Position numbers and translations under genes: made by a program. From contig NW_022098043.1 of assembly GCF_002288925.2 (NCBI RefSeq), positions 6,947,810 through 7,011,809 on the forward strand: a DNA stretch of 64,000 bases, given 5' to 3'. Under the pieces are notes generated by a model, which searched no databases, was not told the origin of the DNA, and worked only from the letters and a program-made list of their open reading frames with translations. Within the stretch, counting starts at the first letter, position 1, and the number at the start of each line of letters is the position of its first letter. Below are positions 44,391-56,803 of the stretch, one piece after another. The stretch comes from Delphinapterus leucas. Its lineage: Eukaryota > Chordata > Mammalia > Artiodactyla > Monodontidae.

Positions 44391-44556
44391 CATCACCAAA
44401 ACTTTCTTTGCCGATTTCATAAGTGAAAACATCTTTCATGGCTGTTTTAAACTCACATTTCTCTGGAGCTCAATGTTTTCCCCTGTGTTTGTTAACTGGT
44501 CTTATAAGAAAGCTTAGAGGAAGAGGGGCAAAGCTGTTTTTAAGAATTCGGAGATC

Positions 44557-44671
44557 AGGGAGTTCCCTAGAAGTCTGATGGTTAGGACTTTTCACTGCCG
44601 TGGCCCTGGGTTCAATCCCTGGTTGGGGAACTGAGATTCTGCAAGCGGCGCGGTGCGGCCAAAAAAAAAAA
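44557..44671 (+). repeat. CHR SINE, short form
   Basis: GGGAGTTCCCTAGAAGTCTG to GCGCGGTGCGGCC plus poly-A. Weak TSD ATTCGGAGAT / ATTAGGAGAT. Confidence 0.88.
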
Positions 44672-45911
44672 AATTAGGAGATGGGTTAGAGACTGAAATG
44701 GATTGTTGGTTCTTGGAGGTAAGTTAATAACAGAAAAAGCTTTATTTCGTTAGTCCATATTTGTTAGGGTTCCTAGATACAGGTGACAGAAACTTTAACG
44801 TAGTGTAAGGGAAGTGCCTCAGTTAACAAATCTAGGGAGGTGTTTGTTTTAATTCAGGAAAGATGTGGACAAATAAATCATGGCTAGGGCAGGGAAACAC
44901 TTGAGCCCAGGAGAGATTCATGAACCTCTTAGAGCTGTTTCTCATGCAAATCAGCATGTTGTTTCCTTCTTAATGTTAGGACAGCTAAGCTGTCAGAAGG
45001 GTCTGCCACTGAAGAGGGATTGTTGTTTTGGGGTTGTTTGTCTTTCTCTCAGTTCCCATTTTAAATATCTTGTGAGGCTGGTTTTGGGTGCTGGATGGGA
45101 GCTGCATCTCAGCAGCTCTTGCTAGAACCACAAGAATGGAGGAACAGTTCGTTCTCAAAGAAAAATAAAAAAGGCAGGGGGAGCTGAAGAAACTAGGCAT
45201 GTACAGTAATAGTTAACTGCCACACGAAACAAAAACCTAGGGGTAAGCCGACCGATGCATAAGTAAATGAGATACGAGTAGTGGGAGAGAGCCAGGGGAG
45301 AACCAGGATGGTGCTCTTCATGCTTTGTTTTTGTTTGTGATTCAGTTCTCCCTCTCTGATTCCCCTGTAGGCAGAAGGAAGGATTTCTGGGAAGAAGACC
45401 AGTGGGGAGTGGGTAGAGGGTACCCACTAAGGTTGTAGGAACTTACTATTTCAGAGAAGGCGAATGGCATTACTCTACCTAGATTAAATCGGGGCTACTT
45501 GTGACCTTGAAAAAGTTACTTGCTTTTTAAGTCAGCATTAGCAAATTCAGATGCTTTCTAGGGCCAAGTAAGTTGTATAAATTTGAGTCAACAGGCTAGG
45601 GTATTTACACATCAAACATGTAAACATGTGTCCCTGTCTCACCTGTCTCACCCTCCTTGATCTGTCTCTTACACTGATGGAAACAGGTATGCAGAAGTAT
45701 TTTTCTACTATAAGAAAATTGGTTACAAACAGGATGATAGATGATACTTGACACCTGTAGCCTACTCCTAATGGGGATAAAAAGGAGCTTGGGGCTTTGG
45801 AGACTGAGTGGGAGAGGTTTTCTTCTACAGAGGGATTTCATCTAGCCTTCTGTACATGGCATTCTGCTGCACTGCTTAGGTTGGCTTGGAAGTAATGGCT
45901 TAGAATAGAAA

Positions 45912-46245
45912 TTTTTATTTATTTACTTATTTATTTATCTATCTTTGGCTGCATTGGGTCTTCGTTGCTGCGCACGGGCTTCCTCTAGTTGCTGCGAGTG
46001 GGGGTTACTCTTCATTGCGTTGCGCAGGCTTCTCATTGCAGTGGCTTCTCGTTGCGGAGCACAGGCTCTAGTTGCGCGGGCTCCAGTAGTTGTGGTTTGC
46101 GGGCTCTAGAGCACAGGCTCAGTAGCTACGGCGCACGGGCTTAGTTTCTCCGCAGCATGTGGGATTTTCCCGGACCAGGGCTCGAACCCGTGTCCCCTGC
46201 ATTGGCAGGCAGATTCTTAACCACTGCGCCACCAGGGAGTCCCAA
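45912..46245 (-). repeat. CHR SINE, long form
   Basis: TTTATTTATCTATCTTTGGC tail side, CACCAGGGAGTCCC start side (one base lost from the consensus). AGAAATTTTTATT / AGAAATGTTTTTG flank it. Confidence 0.9.
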
Positions 46246-47118
46246 CAGAAATGTTTTTGTGATTCATGCTTCTTAAGTAGATTCTCCACTGCTCCAAACA
46301 AGAAAATAAATAAACAAACAAAAAAATCCTCCACAACATTGAGCCCATGTACCAAAAAAAAGGCTTGGCCTCAATTTGGAAAGCTTTAGTTGGTTAGCCT
46401 AAGCTACTTTTAATGCAGTGGCTCACCACTGACTTTGGTTCTCACCTGGAGTGTGTCCTTAGGCACCCGGAAGCCATAGGTTCTCGGGGGAGGAGGGTGG
46501 CGGCTGGTGCTTTAACACAGGTTCATCTCATGTACACGGTGATGGCATTTTAGCTGATGGAACCTTATTCAGTAACACCTCACCATCAGTTAATTTAAGA
46601 AAAGCAAAAACAAAAAAACGATGCCAGCGTTCTAGGGCTAAATAATACAAGTTGCTCCCAGCTTCTCACATCTGTTTTTGGAAGTCTTTTTAAAGTTAAA
46701 GAAACCTATTGCGTGACATTTTTAGTTCATAGCTGTGTATTTTATTTGCTCATTGAAGCCAACTTTGGACCAAGTGTACAAGATTTATTGTGTGTGTGGG
46801 AGGGGAGGAGTGTGGACAAGGAGAGCCTCCTTTTGTTCATTTTCTCTATTTTGCTGTTAGGAACAGGAGACTAAAATCTGAATGGTTCTAATGGAACCGT
46901 AGTTGAGAGAATGATCTGTGCTCTTGACCCACAGGAGTGCCTGTCTTCCCAGCCAAAACCTGTGAAGGACTTACCCCTCCCTTGTTTACGAGGAGAAAAC
47001 AAACTTGGTATACCTTTGAAAAGCATATTGGAAAGAGCAAGTACATACTTACTTAGTTTTGGAGATAACATTTTCACTCTAGTTATTGATGCTAACTTTT
47101 CCTGTTCTAAAGACCTTG

Positions 47119-47340
47119 CAGGGCTTCCCTGGTGACGCAGTGGTTGAGAGTCCGCCTGCTGATGCAGGGGACACGGGTTTGTGCCCCGGTCCGGGAGGAT
47201 CCCACATGCCGTGGAGCGGCTGGGCCCGTGAGCCACGGCCGCTGAGCCTGCGCGTTCGTGCTCCACAACGGGAGAGGCCACAACAGTGAGAGGCCCGCGT
47301 ACTGCAAAAATAAAATAAAATAAAATAAAAAATAATAAAA
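47119..47340 (+). repeat. CHR SINE, compact form, TAAAA tail
   Basis: Body to GCGTACTGC at 47304; the tail has turned into a short (AAAAT)n run. A ten-base deletion removes part of GCGCGTCCGGAGCCTGTGCT. TSD not visible. Confidence 0.9.
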
Positions 47341-47983
47341 GAATCTTATTTATTTATTTATTTTTTTAAAAGAATCCGCCTGGTAAGTTCTTGCCCCTAT
47401 TCCAAGGAAAGATTTTAGGTTGCTTTCCCCTGTCTCTGAATCAGGTTTTTTTGTTTGTTTCTTTATATCTTCTCTTGGTAGAAGAGAAAAATTACTTTTG
47501 TGTAAAAGGAGAGATTGTTTTTACTCATTTTAATTCCCTTGTAGTAGTCCTTTACCATTGGAGGTGAGTTATAGGCACAAAAAATAACTCCTTTTAGATC
47601 CTTCCCCCTCCCCCCACAATGGATCAGTTGTACTTTTATTTCCTTAGTAAGTTACTTTCCAACCTGGCTTTGACATAATCCTGAAAAAACTGCTCTTAAG
47701 CTGGCCAAACTTGTTTTCATTTTTATTTTTTAAAACCAAGAAGACAGTGTGTTTAACTGGAACATTAAGAACAATTATTTACTGATTTCCCGATTATGTA
47801 GTACTTCCCAGAGTTCTAAATCTGAAAGATATAAAATGTGATGGGGGAACATAGGAAGCCCTTTATTCTTAGTTTTGCAGCCAGCAGGTAGAGGTAAACC
47901 TCCTCAAAGATGGTTGTTCCCAGGTTATAGTGCGTCTTGTTATCTAAACAAACAAACAGGTCTGTCATACCCCAAACACACAC

Positions 47984-48105
47984 ACTTTTTTTGGCCACAC
48001 CACCTGGCATGCGGGATGGGATCTTAGTTCCCTGACCAGGGATCAAACCCGGGCCCCCTGCATTGGGAGCATGGGGTCTTAGCCACTGGACCACCAGGGA
48101 AGTCC
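47984..48105 (-). repeat. CHR SINE, short form
   Basis: TTTTTTTGGCCACACCACC to GACCACCAGGGAAGTCC; contains a small internal repeat (GCGGGATGGGATC). Confidence 0.88.
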
Positions 48106-48136
48106 TCTTCACACCCTTTTTTTTATTTTTAAAGTT

Positions 48137-48349
48137 TTTTTTTTTTTTTTTTTTTTTACGGTGTGCGGGCCTCTCACTGTTGTGGCCTATCCCGTTGCAG
48201 AGCACAGGCTCCGGACGCGCAGGCTCAGTGGCCTTGGCACACGGGCCCAGCCGCTCCGCGGCATGTGGGATATTCCCGGACCGGGGCACGAACCCGTGTC
48301 CCCTGCATTGGCAGGCGGACTCTCAACCACTGCGCCACCAGGGAAGCCC
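48137..48349 (-). repeat. CHR SINE, compact form
   Basis: Long T tract (48137-48159) then GTGTGCGGGCCTCTCACTG. Abuts the A-rich end of the next SINE, into which it probably inserted (TTTTAAAG-type flanks). Confidence 0.92.
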
Positions 48350-48690
48350 TAAAGATTTAATTTTACTTATTTTTGGCTGCATTGGGTCTTCTTTGCTGTG
48401 CGCGGGCTTTCTCTAGTTGCGGCGAGCAGGGGCTACTCTTCGTTGCGGTGCATGGGCTTCTCATCTTGGTGGCTTCTCTTGTGGAGCACGGGCTCTAGGC
48501 ACGTGGGCTTCAGTAGTTGTGGCTTGTGGGCTCAGTAGTTGTGGCTCGCGGGCTGTAGAGTGCAAGCTCAGCAGTTGTGGCGCATGGGCTTAGTTGCTCC
48601 GCGGCATGTGGGATCTTCCCTGACCAGGGCTTGAACCCGTGTCCCCGCCTTGGCAGGTGGATTCTTAACCACTGCGCCACCAGGGAAGTC
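48350..48690 (-). repeat. CHR SINE, long form
   Basis: Follows the compact SINE directly and ends CACCAGGGAAGTCC before a ten-C run (48691). Confidence 0.92.
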
Positions 48691-49059
48691 CCCCCCCCCC
48701 GCCACACCCATTTTTAAACACTGCTTTGTTCCTTGCTTTTTTCAACTAATGATATTGTTACATATCACAACATAATAAAGTTTCTCCTTATCTTTTTTCC
48801 CTAATTACAGTAGTTTCCATTGCTTGGCTGTATTATTTAGCAGATTCCTATTGATGGGCATTTATAGTGTTTCCAATCTTTTACTGCTGTCAATAAAGCT
48901 TTAATGGGTAACCTTCTGAAATATTCAGAACATACTGACTTAATAAAGTCCTTCACAGCAAAAGAAAATCTAGGCTTGTATGTTACAGTCAGTTGTGTAT
49001 CTTAAGTCTCCTTTAATCTGGATAATTATTCAGTCTTTCTTTGTATTTCTTCATGTGGA

Positions 49060-49172
49060 GGGTTTTTTTTTTTAACATCTTTATTGGAGTATAATTGCTT
49101 TACAATGGTGTGTTAGTTTCTGCTTTATAACAAAGTGAATCAGCTATACATATACATATATCCCCATCTCTA
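49060..49172 (-). mobile_element. L1 3' end, reverse
   Basis: AACATCTTTATTGGAGTATAA and AACAAAGTGAATCAGCTAT in reverse: the last 110 bp of an L1 closely related to that at 25097-25697. Confidence 0.88.
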
Positions 49173-50654
49173 TATGGAGGTTTTTTAAAAGCATAGGACA
49201 CTTTGCAGAAAGCTTCTCAACTTGGGTTTGTCTGGTGTTGGCTTATAATTAGGTTTAGGTTATTCACTTTGGTAGGAAAACCACAGAAGTGATGTGCTCT
49301 TAGTGCATCACACCAGGGGGGGCATACAGTTAATTAGACCCATTACTGGCTACTTAAACTTTGATCCTTTGGTTAGGTGGCATCTGCCAGGTTTCTCCAC
49401 TGAAAGCTACTATATTTCCTTTTGTAATTAATAAACAACTTGTGCTGAGATACTTTGAGACTATGTAAATACTCCGTTACTCCTCAAACCTTCCTACACT
49501 GGCATCCATTGACAATCCTTGCATGATTTCGTTATTAATCTGATGAATGCCAGCCAAATGGTGAATTTCTAATTTTGTCCTTTCTTCCACATTGATAGTT
49601 GGCTTTCTTCTTTAAGGAGGAGATTTCTCATCCATCCATCCATCCACCCACCTTACTAATGGATTCCTACATTATTGAGCGGGTTGTAATCCGATCATTA
49701 TTTTGTTGCTCAGATTGTTCCAGATTTGGGTACTGGGAGGCCCATCCAAGCTCTTCCTTTTAACATGTCCCCCTCATTCTTTGAGTACATCCTTATTTTG
49801 GGGGCACAGCAGTACGTCCATGTTTATCTTGCCCAGGCTTCAAATTGGCCATCTCTCCCAGGAGCTCTGGGTTCTTCGCGTGGGGAATATTTAGAAATCA
49901 AGATCTGCTTGCTCGGTGTGTTCATGTTACTGCTCTTAGGCCCTCGGCTGACAAAAAATCTGTCTCGTTTAGGCTGCCCATTAAATCTAAATTTCAGATA
50001 GACAACAAATACTTTTAAAAATATAAATATGTCATTTATCTGAAATTCAAATAACTTCTGTCCTGTATTTTATCTGGCAACACTAATCTACCTGTCTGTA
50101 TATATTAAGACCCTGTGGATTTTGACTTAACACCTGTTATTCCTAATCAATACTGCAGGGTTGGTTTTATTCTTCTTCCCTTATTTGTAACTTTCCTCTC
50201 CAAAACTTGATTCCCTTCATCCCCAGTATACATGTACTTATTTGTTAAATTGCAGAATGTACAGAAAGTTTCAGAATTGTTAACCCATGTATCTTTGAAA
50301 AGGAAGCTATTAAATAAGTTTGTTGTTTGTTCCTTATGTCTTTATCCTGACACTAATAAACTTGCTAATGACCAAGTTCAAGTTACTTGGGTCAGTGCCC
50401 CACCCTCTTCCTTTCAGTGTATGTAACTCAATTGAAATATGTTATTGTTTGTGTTGAATTTAAGGTTCCCTCCATCCTTACTGATTTGTGTATAACATTC
50501 ACATGGCCCCCAAATTCAACAGTGTATGGAACGGTATATTCAGGAAAATGTCCAACGCTTCTTTTTTTAAAAAAATCTTAATCCTACTCATGTTCTACAG
50601 GTAACCAGTTTCACTAGTCTCTGATTTATCCTTTTGGTGTTTTTCTTTTTTTTT

Positions 50655-51330
50655 ATACTGTTATTTTTTTGCTGAAGTATTGTTGATTTACAATGTTGTA
50701 TTAATTACTGTACAGCAAAGTGATTCAGTTATACACACGCATATATACATTTGTGTTTTCCTTTTTGCTCAAATGAGCAGATACATGTGTATTTTATTTC
50801 CCCATCTTTCTTAACATAAAAAATGGCATGCTATAGATAACTCTCTTGCACTTTGCTTTTTGCTCATTAATATATCTTAGAAATTACATCAGTTCACAGA
50901 GATCGTCATGTGTTTTTCCTGTCACAGTTGTGTGGTACTCCATTGTGTGGATGTACCATATTCCCTGTTTGGTCATTTGGGTTGTTTCCAGTATTTTGCA
51001 ATCACAAACAATGCTGTAATGAATAACCTAGTGTATGTGTTTTTGCACTGTTGGAGGTCCATCTTCAGGATGAATTCTTAGAAGTGAAATGGATAGGTCA
51101 AAAAGTAGGTGTGTATGTAGATTTGTTAGCTATTGCAAAATTCCCTTCTGTAAGAGTCCTACCAGTTGGCATTCTCACCAGCAGCAGATGAGTTCTGTTT
51201 CCCCACAGCCTCACAGACTGGGTGTGATATTATGCTTTCTCAGTTTTGCTAATCTAATAGATGAGAAATAGAATTTAAAAAATGGTATCATTATAGTTTT
51301 AATTTGCATATTTCTTTACCATGGAACTAT
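50655..51330 (-). mobile_element. Reverse L1 3' ends next to exon 2
   Basis: First piece 50655-50755 (GCTGAAGTATTGTTGATTTAC, AGCAAAGTGATTCAG), second, older piece from about 50790 (CATTGTGTGGATGTACCAT, AACAATGCTGTAATGAATAA). The old L1 sequence reaches to within about 35-60 bp of the exon 2 acceptor. Confidence 0.7.
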
Positions 51331-51363
51331 GGTATTTTTTAATCACACAATATTTTTTCATAG

Positions 51364-51484
51364 ACGAAACTGCAAAGGAAATCCGAATTGCTTGGTTGGG
51401 ATTGGTGAGCACATTTGGTTAGGAGAAATAGATGAAAATAGTTTTCATAACATTGATGACCCCAACTGTGAGAGGAGAAAAAAG
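51364..51484 (+). CDS. USP48: USP48 coding exon 2
   Basis: Encodes residues 45-85: [20 protein letters not shown] followed by [21 protein letters not shown], identical to the human segment as I recall it. It precedes the catalytic domain and contains three cysteines. Acceptor CATAG at 51359-51363 lies behind a T-rich tract; donor AAG|GTAAGC at 51485. Ends in phase 0. Flanked by oppositely oriented compact SINEs (48137 minus, 52381 plus). Confidence 0.97.
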
Positions 51485-52662
51485 GTAAGCCATCATTTTT
51501 TAAGCGATTTCTATATGGCATTCTTGTGTGTTTTATTTTGTGCCTATGATCAGAAACCATTACTGATTTCAGGTAACCTAAGCAGCTTTAAGATCAGTAG
51601 TGGAATTTAAGACTCTAAACCACTTGAATTGGAACAGTTCTTAGTGGTATGCTTTAAAACAGGTAGCTATGTAATCCAGCAAGCCTTTAAATGATAGTTT
51701 TAGTTCAATGCTGATTCTACGTTTGCTTTAATGTAGCATGTTTTATGTTGAGCTCTTTTTAAGTCTCTTTAAAGGAGGTGGTAAACCCAGGGCACAAACT
51801 CTCAATGATATTACTTTGCTTTCTTGGGCTTGTATTTTTACATATTATACATACAACAGAAGTTTTACCTTTTTTTTTTTTTAACGGTAATACACATTAA
51901 TACGTTCTAACGATAAAGCCTGGCGTTTACAAAATAGTCACCTGTATAGGTATTTTCTGTCTTAAAAAGAACAATTCTTTGTAAGTTCAGGAATTCTCCA
52001 GCCTTATCTTTGGAAAAAATTGCAACTAACTCCCTCCATCCTCCCATCTCCCAGATCTATAGGATAAAAAGGAACTTTTCTGGAAGTTTCACTTTGTCAT
52101 TCTGCTGAATGCTGGGCTCTTAGGAATATAGAAAATGAAAAACCTATGTACATATGTTTAAAATTGATGTTTCCTAGAGCCAACTGTTCTCTAAGCTTAG
52201 ATTTAAGTGGCTGGAGAAGGCTAGAGATGCTGTCCTAAGTCTTTCCCCACTCCCATAGTCAACCCAAATGGGGCTTTCATGATAATTATGCCCTAACCTT
52301 TCCTGAGAGAGGCTCACAGGGTTTAGTGGTTGAGGCAGTTTAACACATTTTTAATCAAATTAAAAAGAAATACTTCTCAGGCTTCCCTGGTGGCGCAGTG
52401 GTTGGCAGTCCGCCTGCCAATGCGGGGAACGCAGGTTCAGGCCCCAGTCCGGGAGGATCCCGTGTGTCGCGGAGCGGCTGGGCCCGTGGACCATGGCCGC
52501 TGAGCCTGCGCGTCCAGAGCCTGTGCTCCGCGATGGCAGAGGCCACAGCAGTGAGAGGCCTGCGTGATGCAAAAAAAAAAAAAAAAAAAAAAAAAAACTT
52601 TTCATAATTTTTTTATTTAAGGGGAAACTGGTTTTATAATTGTAAATTTTGTGTCTTTGTAG
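51485..52662 (+). other. USP48: USP48 intron 2
   Basis: 1.2 kb. Apart from the SINE at 52381-52597 no feature is recognised; T-run at 51871-51884. Confidence 0.9.
52381..52597 (+). repeat. CHR SINE, compact form, 27-A tail, 65 bp before exon 3
   Basis: Starts GCTTCCCTGGTGGCGCAGTG; uninterrupted run of 27 A at 52571-52597. The weak TSD ACTTCTCA / ACTTTTCA suggests insertion close to the exon 3 acceptor. Confidence 0.93.
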
Positions 52663-52819
52663 AACTCATTTGTGGGCCTCACTAACCTTGGAGCTACTTG
52701 TTATGTCAACACATTTCTTCAAGTGTGGTTTCTTAACCTGGAGCTTCGGCAGGCGCTCTACTTATGTCCAAGCACCTGTAGTGACTACATGATGGGAGAT
52801 GGTATCCAAGAAGAGAAAG
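52663..52819 (+). CDS. USP48: USP48 coding exon 3 (catalytic Cys box)
   Basis: Residues 86-137, opening the USP catalytic domain. [20 protein letters not shown] is the USP Cys box with nucleophile Cys98 (TGT at 52699-52701) and oxyanion-hole Asn93. It goes on [20 protein letters not shown] to [10 protein letters not shown]. Met129 is Leu in human as I recall, a conservative change. Acceptor TTTGTAG, donor AAAG|GTGAGT; ends with one base of codon 138. Only 65 bp separate a SINE poly-A from the acceptor, so its branch point must lie in that short space. Confidence 0.97.
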
Positions 52820-55453
52820 GTGAGTGGGGATGGGTATGGGGAGGGCTTACTGCTGAGCTTTTTGCTAGCTAGACCACTTTGAACCAACCATATAGAGGAA
52901 ACTTCAACTACAGTTTCCCTCTGTAATACACTGTGATTGCAGTCCATTAAATTCTAGTGATTGAGAGAAATCAGTCAGTAAAGCAGACAATGTTACTCTT
53001 TTGCCTAGTTTGAGAGACTTAATAAATACTTCAGTGTACCCACAGCCTTTTGTCTTGATTCCCAAATAGGCTGATTTACAAAATACCCTCTAAAATTAAG
53101 ATTAAATTAACCAACCTTGGCAAAGCAAGCTACTAATATGCGACTACACTCATTGCAAATTTAGAAATCAGTTTCAGATTGTTCTAGTGGAATTATTTAG
53201 TTTTTTATGCATAATATGTGGATTGTTATTCCTAATTGATATTTCTATTTAGAGATTATTCTCTTTGAGATGGAACTTCCATGGAATGACCAGCTTTTTC
53301 TTCTCAAAGCTGGGGGATAGAGGGAAGTGAGTATAAGATTACACAGGTCTAGGAGCTCCAGGTTGGGAACGTTTGACTCTTCTTCTCATTTGTAAATCCT
53401 GTGCTGTCTATTATGTGATCTGACTTGGGCACACAGCTCATGTCTTTGGCTCTGAGAGAGAAAAGATAGGGTTCCTAAGTCCCACATCTTCCTTCTTGCT
53501 GCTCTTTAGATAATTGTAATACTTTTGGTCCTTGTTAACAGTTCAAAACAGTGCTTAAAAATTCTTAAGTTTGTTTCCCCAAAGCTTTATTCCTATAGTT
53601 CTGAATATTTAAATCTAGATTAATAGTATAGAAGGTATTGATATTTAAAGAATTAGTGTATGTAAAGGATGAGTAATGGAAAATGGATCATTTTTAAGTT
53701 TTAGCATTGTTTTTGCTGAAGTATAAATTTACCAATGAGAAGATAGCTAAATAACAAGTGGAAACTAAATGTCTATTTTGTAAAATGATGTACCATGGCC
53801 ACCTTTGGGTATTGTGGTTTTAATATGTATCTTCAAGAGATGTGTTTTTTTTTTGTTTTGTTTTTTTAATTTCTAAACACTTAGATTTTACTATTTCACC
53901 AAAGCCCTTAACCTTGTTCTCAGATAAGAGTGTGCATTTCTGGTGCTATTAGCAGACACAGTGCAATGTAGTGAGAAGGGTTTGTGTTGGAAATGATGGG
54001 ACTTGAGTTCTAGTCCCAGCTCCACTACTTTATTTTACAGATAGGAAAACCAGCAGAGGATAAGTTATTTAAGATCTCATGTAGTATCTAATCTGTAAAA
54101 TAAGAAAGTTGGAATAGACACAAACTTACTTGAAGGACTTTTAACATCCTGTAAAGCCCCTGCACCCCAGGAAGTAAGATTTTTTATCTTTATTTTACGA
54201 ATGAACTATTGACTTCCTTTTCACAGTTGGTGAGTCACAATTGGTAGTAAAGAGGTAAACCATTCAGACCAGTCAGGAGACAAACTACACAACGATTTGA
54301 ACTGACAAAAAATTATTAATAGGAAATTAGAGTAATAGGGGAATTGGTTAGTAAGAATTAAAGAGGACTTGAAAAAACACAGATATAGCAGATAGGGGAG
54401 CAGCCACTACCCCAAGGGCTGGAAAAGAATACAGAAGGAGGAGTCCCACGCCCGCACTGACCAGGCCTGAGATCCAGACCTCACTGGAGAAAGCACTGCC
54501 TACCTGAGCTCACTGGATGGCCAAGAAGATGCTGAGATGCCTCAGTGGGTTTCGTTGCTGGAAACTGTCCTCAGGGAGGTACTGGGCCTTGGAATCTCTT
54601 GCAGAGAGTGTCCAGGAGGTCATTCACAGGGTGGTCATTCAGGAGGAAATGCCTCACAAGAGGCATCCCAGTGAAGCTACCAGAGGAGGTGTGGGGAGAA
54701 GCTGCTGGCCACTGCTGGCTGAGGGAGCCCACAGAGCCTGGTGAGACACGGAGTGGAACCCTGGAGCGCCCTCTACTGACAAGACTCAACTTTACACTAG
54801 CTGGCAAAGGAGGAATCTTTGCAGAGCTCATCTCTGTTAGCACAGAGCAAGCAAAGAAGGGTGGATTTGGAGCTGAGAGGCAATTAATCGATAACTGGCA
54901 CAGAAGAGAATACACAAATCTTTTAGGGCTCTTGAGATTCATGCTTCCTATTTTCATACCTTCTCCGAACTCACTAGAACTTGAAACTAAATTTTAAGAT
55001 TTTTAACAGTATATTGTTATATTGTTCATTCAAGTTTGAATCAGTGTGCTTGAGATTGCTGTCATTTGCTCTGTTTGTGGCACGTTCACATTAATGAGAT
55101 TATATTAAAGTATTTGGCCATTTAATGCAAATAGTAAGTATAGTGTATGGTTTTTATTACTGGAATGGATGTTTCGGTGTGATTTGACACTCTAGAAGCC
55201 ATAGTCATAATTGCTATTGTTGTTGTAACATGTATAGCCTCTTGCCTTTAGGGGATGCATATAGACAGTCATGGCTGCCTCATGACTTCCAAAAGATGTG
55301 ATTACTGATTTCTTTTAAAGTTTTAAAACTATAATAAAACATTATTATAGTTTGGATATAAGGGTGTTTAATTATAATTATGTTCTCATGTGAAGAGGAG
55401 TACATATTTTTAAAAAGTAGCAGTTTTTAAAAGAACAAACATTTCTTTAATAG
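52820..55453 (+). other. USP48: USP48 intron 3
   Basis: 2.6 kb without CHR SINEs, unusual here. A MIR-like stretch at 53990-54110 (GAGTTCTAGTCCCAGCTCC) and a repeat-like block at 54290-54960 of unknown family, with two overlapping chance frames (75 and 150 codons). No separate gene supported. Confidence 0.85.
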
Positions 55454-55581
55454 ATTATGAACCTCAAACAATTTGTGAGCATCTCCAGTACTTATTTGCC
55501 TTGTTGCAAAACAGTAATAGGCGATACATTGATCCATCGGGATTTGTTAAAGCTTTGGGCTTGGACACAGGGCAGCAGCAG
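55454..55581 (+). CDS. USP48: USP48 coding exon 4
   Basis: Residues 138-180: [20 protein letters not shown] followed by [23 protein letters not shown], part of the USP fingers/thumb core and the start of the QQQDAQEF motif (USP box 2 region). Acceptor TTTAATAG, donor CAG|GTAAGA. Phase 0 at its end. Confidence 0.97.
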
Positions 55582-55897
55582 GTAAGAACCTTTTATTTTT
55601 TTAAATATACAAAGCATTCCTTACAATCTTTATAGAAAGAAATGAAGAAATTTTTAAAAATCAATTTTTTTCTATTTTATTTACTGTTCAGTATATTATA
55701 CATTTTCCTTGATCTCATTTCTGAAAATCCATATGTGGGCACAAACTGATCCAGCATAGCTCTAGTCCTTGTTCCAAAATGCTAAGTTCAAAGTACAGAT
55801 AGTTTCTGGATTATTTTACTTATTACCATTTGTAACAGAAATTGAAAAGCAAGGTCTGATTTTTTTTTCTTTTTATTAACCCAAACCTGTATTGTAG
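55582..55897 (+). other. USP48: USP48 intron 4
   Basis: 316 bp, AT-rich, no repeat recognised; T-rich tract before the acceptor. Confidence 0.9.
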
Positions 55898-56022
55898 GAT
55901 GCCCAAGAATTTTCAAAGCTCTTTATGTCTCTTTTGGAAGATACTTTGTCTAAACAAAAGAATCCCGATGTGAGGAACATTGTGCAACAGCAGTTCTGTG
56001 GGGAATATGCTTATGTAACTGT
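55898..56022 (+). CDS. USP48: USP48 coding exon 5
   Basis: Residues 181-221: [20 protein letters not shown] followed by [26 protein letters not shown] is the conserved USP motif just after the QQQ of exon 4. Acceptor TTGTAG; donor GT|GTAAGT splits the Val222 codon. Confidence 0.97.
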
Positions 56023-56508
56023 GTAAGTGTGTTTCCACTTTTTCATCATACATTTTATTCTAAGGCGGTTGCTTCTGTGTCTTCTAGTTCAGTTCCAGGT
56101 TATGGATTTAGTGGCCTATCATGGGACCTGAAGTATTTATAGTAATACGTTTCCATGGGAACATGTAAACAACTGACTTGATAATTGCAGTTGAACCCAT
56201 CCATGTGTTGGGAACTGTGGTTGAGCTCTTGCTGTTTATTTCATGGCTGTGGTCTGGGCTGAAAGCATGAGATTGGAGCCTGCTGGAGTACTAAAAGTAA
56301 AACAACTCTTAAACTTTTTCCTAAGCATAAAGTGCATGGCCTCATCAATCACTTTGTTTTTATTTTTTTGAATATACATAATGTAGATAATTTCAATGAC
56401 AGAATTAAGGTAATAAATGCTTCTTTGTGTATTTCCAGGATGTAGTACAGTAGAACGTTATTGCTTTTCCCACTCTGATCTTAATTTTATCACTCTGCTT
56501 TATTATAG
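56023..56508 (+). other. USP48: USP48 intron 5
   Basis: 486 bp, no repeat or other feature recognised. Confidence 0.9.
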
Positions 56509-56617
56509 GTGCAATCAGTGTGGCAGAGAATCTAAGCTTTTATCAAAGTTTTATGAACTGGAGTTAAATATCCAAGGCCACAAACAGTTAACAGATTGTA
56601 TCTCAGAATTTTTGAAG
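56509..56617 (+). CDS. USP48: USP48 coding exon 6 (first zinc-finger knuckle)
   Basis: Residues 222-258: [20 protein letters not shown] followed by [17 protein letters not shown]. Cys223 and Cys226 form the first CxxC of the structural zinc site found in the fingers of most USP domains. Acceptor ATTATAG, donor AAG|GTATTC (weaker than the others). Phase 0 at its end. Confidence 0.97.
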
Positions 56618-56803
56618 GTATTCAGATTTTGGCGTATATGTTGTTTCTGCTCATTAACACTATTCTGAATGTCTTTGATTTTATGAATAAATTCATCATT
56701 TCAACTTTTTCTACATACGAGTGTCTCTGTTTATGTAATAATGTAGAAGAGACTTTGTAAATTATAAAATATTAAAGTAGGCTGCATTAAAAATAATTTT
56801 GGG

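Larger units (their letters stand above)
39341..51363 (+). other. USP48: USP48 intron 1
   Basis: 12 kb, the longest intron here. Holds a nest of reverse L1 pieces and SINEs (40.5-42.8 kb), further SINEs to 48.7 kb, and reverse L1 3' ends at 49.06 and 50.65 kb. Unique-looking stretches (39.4-40.4, 42.9-44.2, 44.7-45.9, 46.3-47.1, 49.2-50.6 kb) show no coding or RNA gene. A polyC run lies at 42920-42931. Confidence 0.9.

Noticed and set aside
54517..54997. Overlapping 75- and 150-codon frames in USP48 intron 3
   Set aside because: No recognisable domain, opposite-strand frames of similar length, and a repeat-like setting. Treated as chance.
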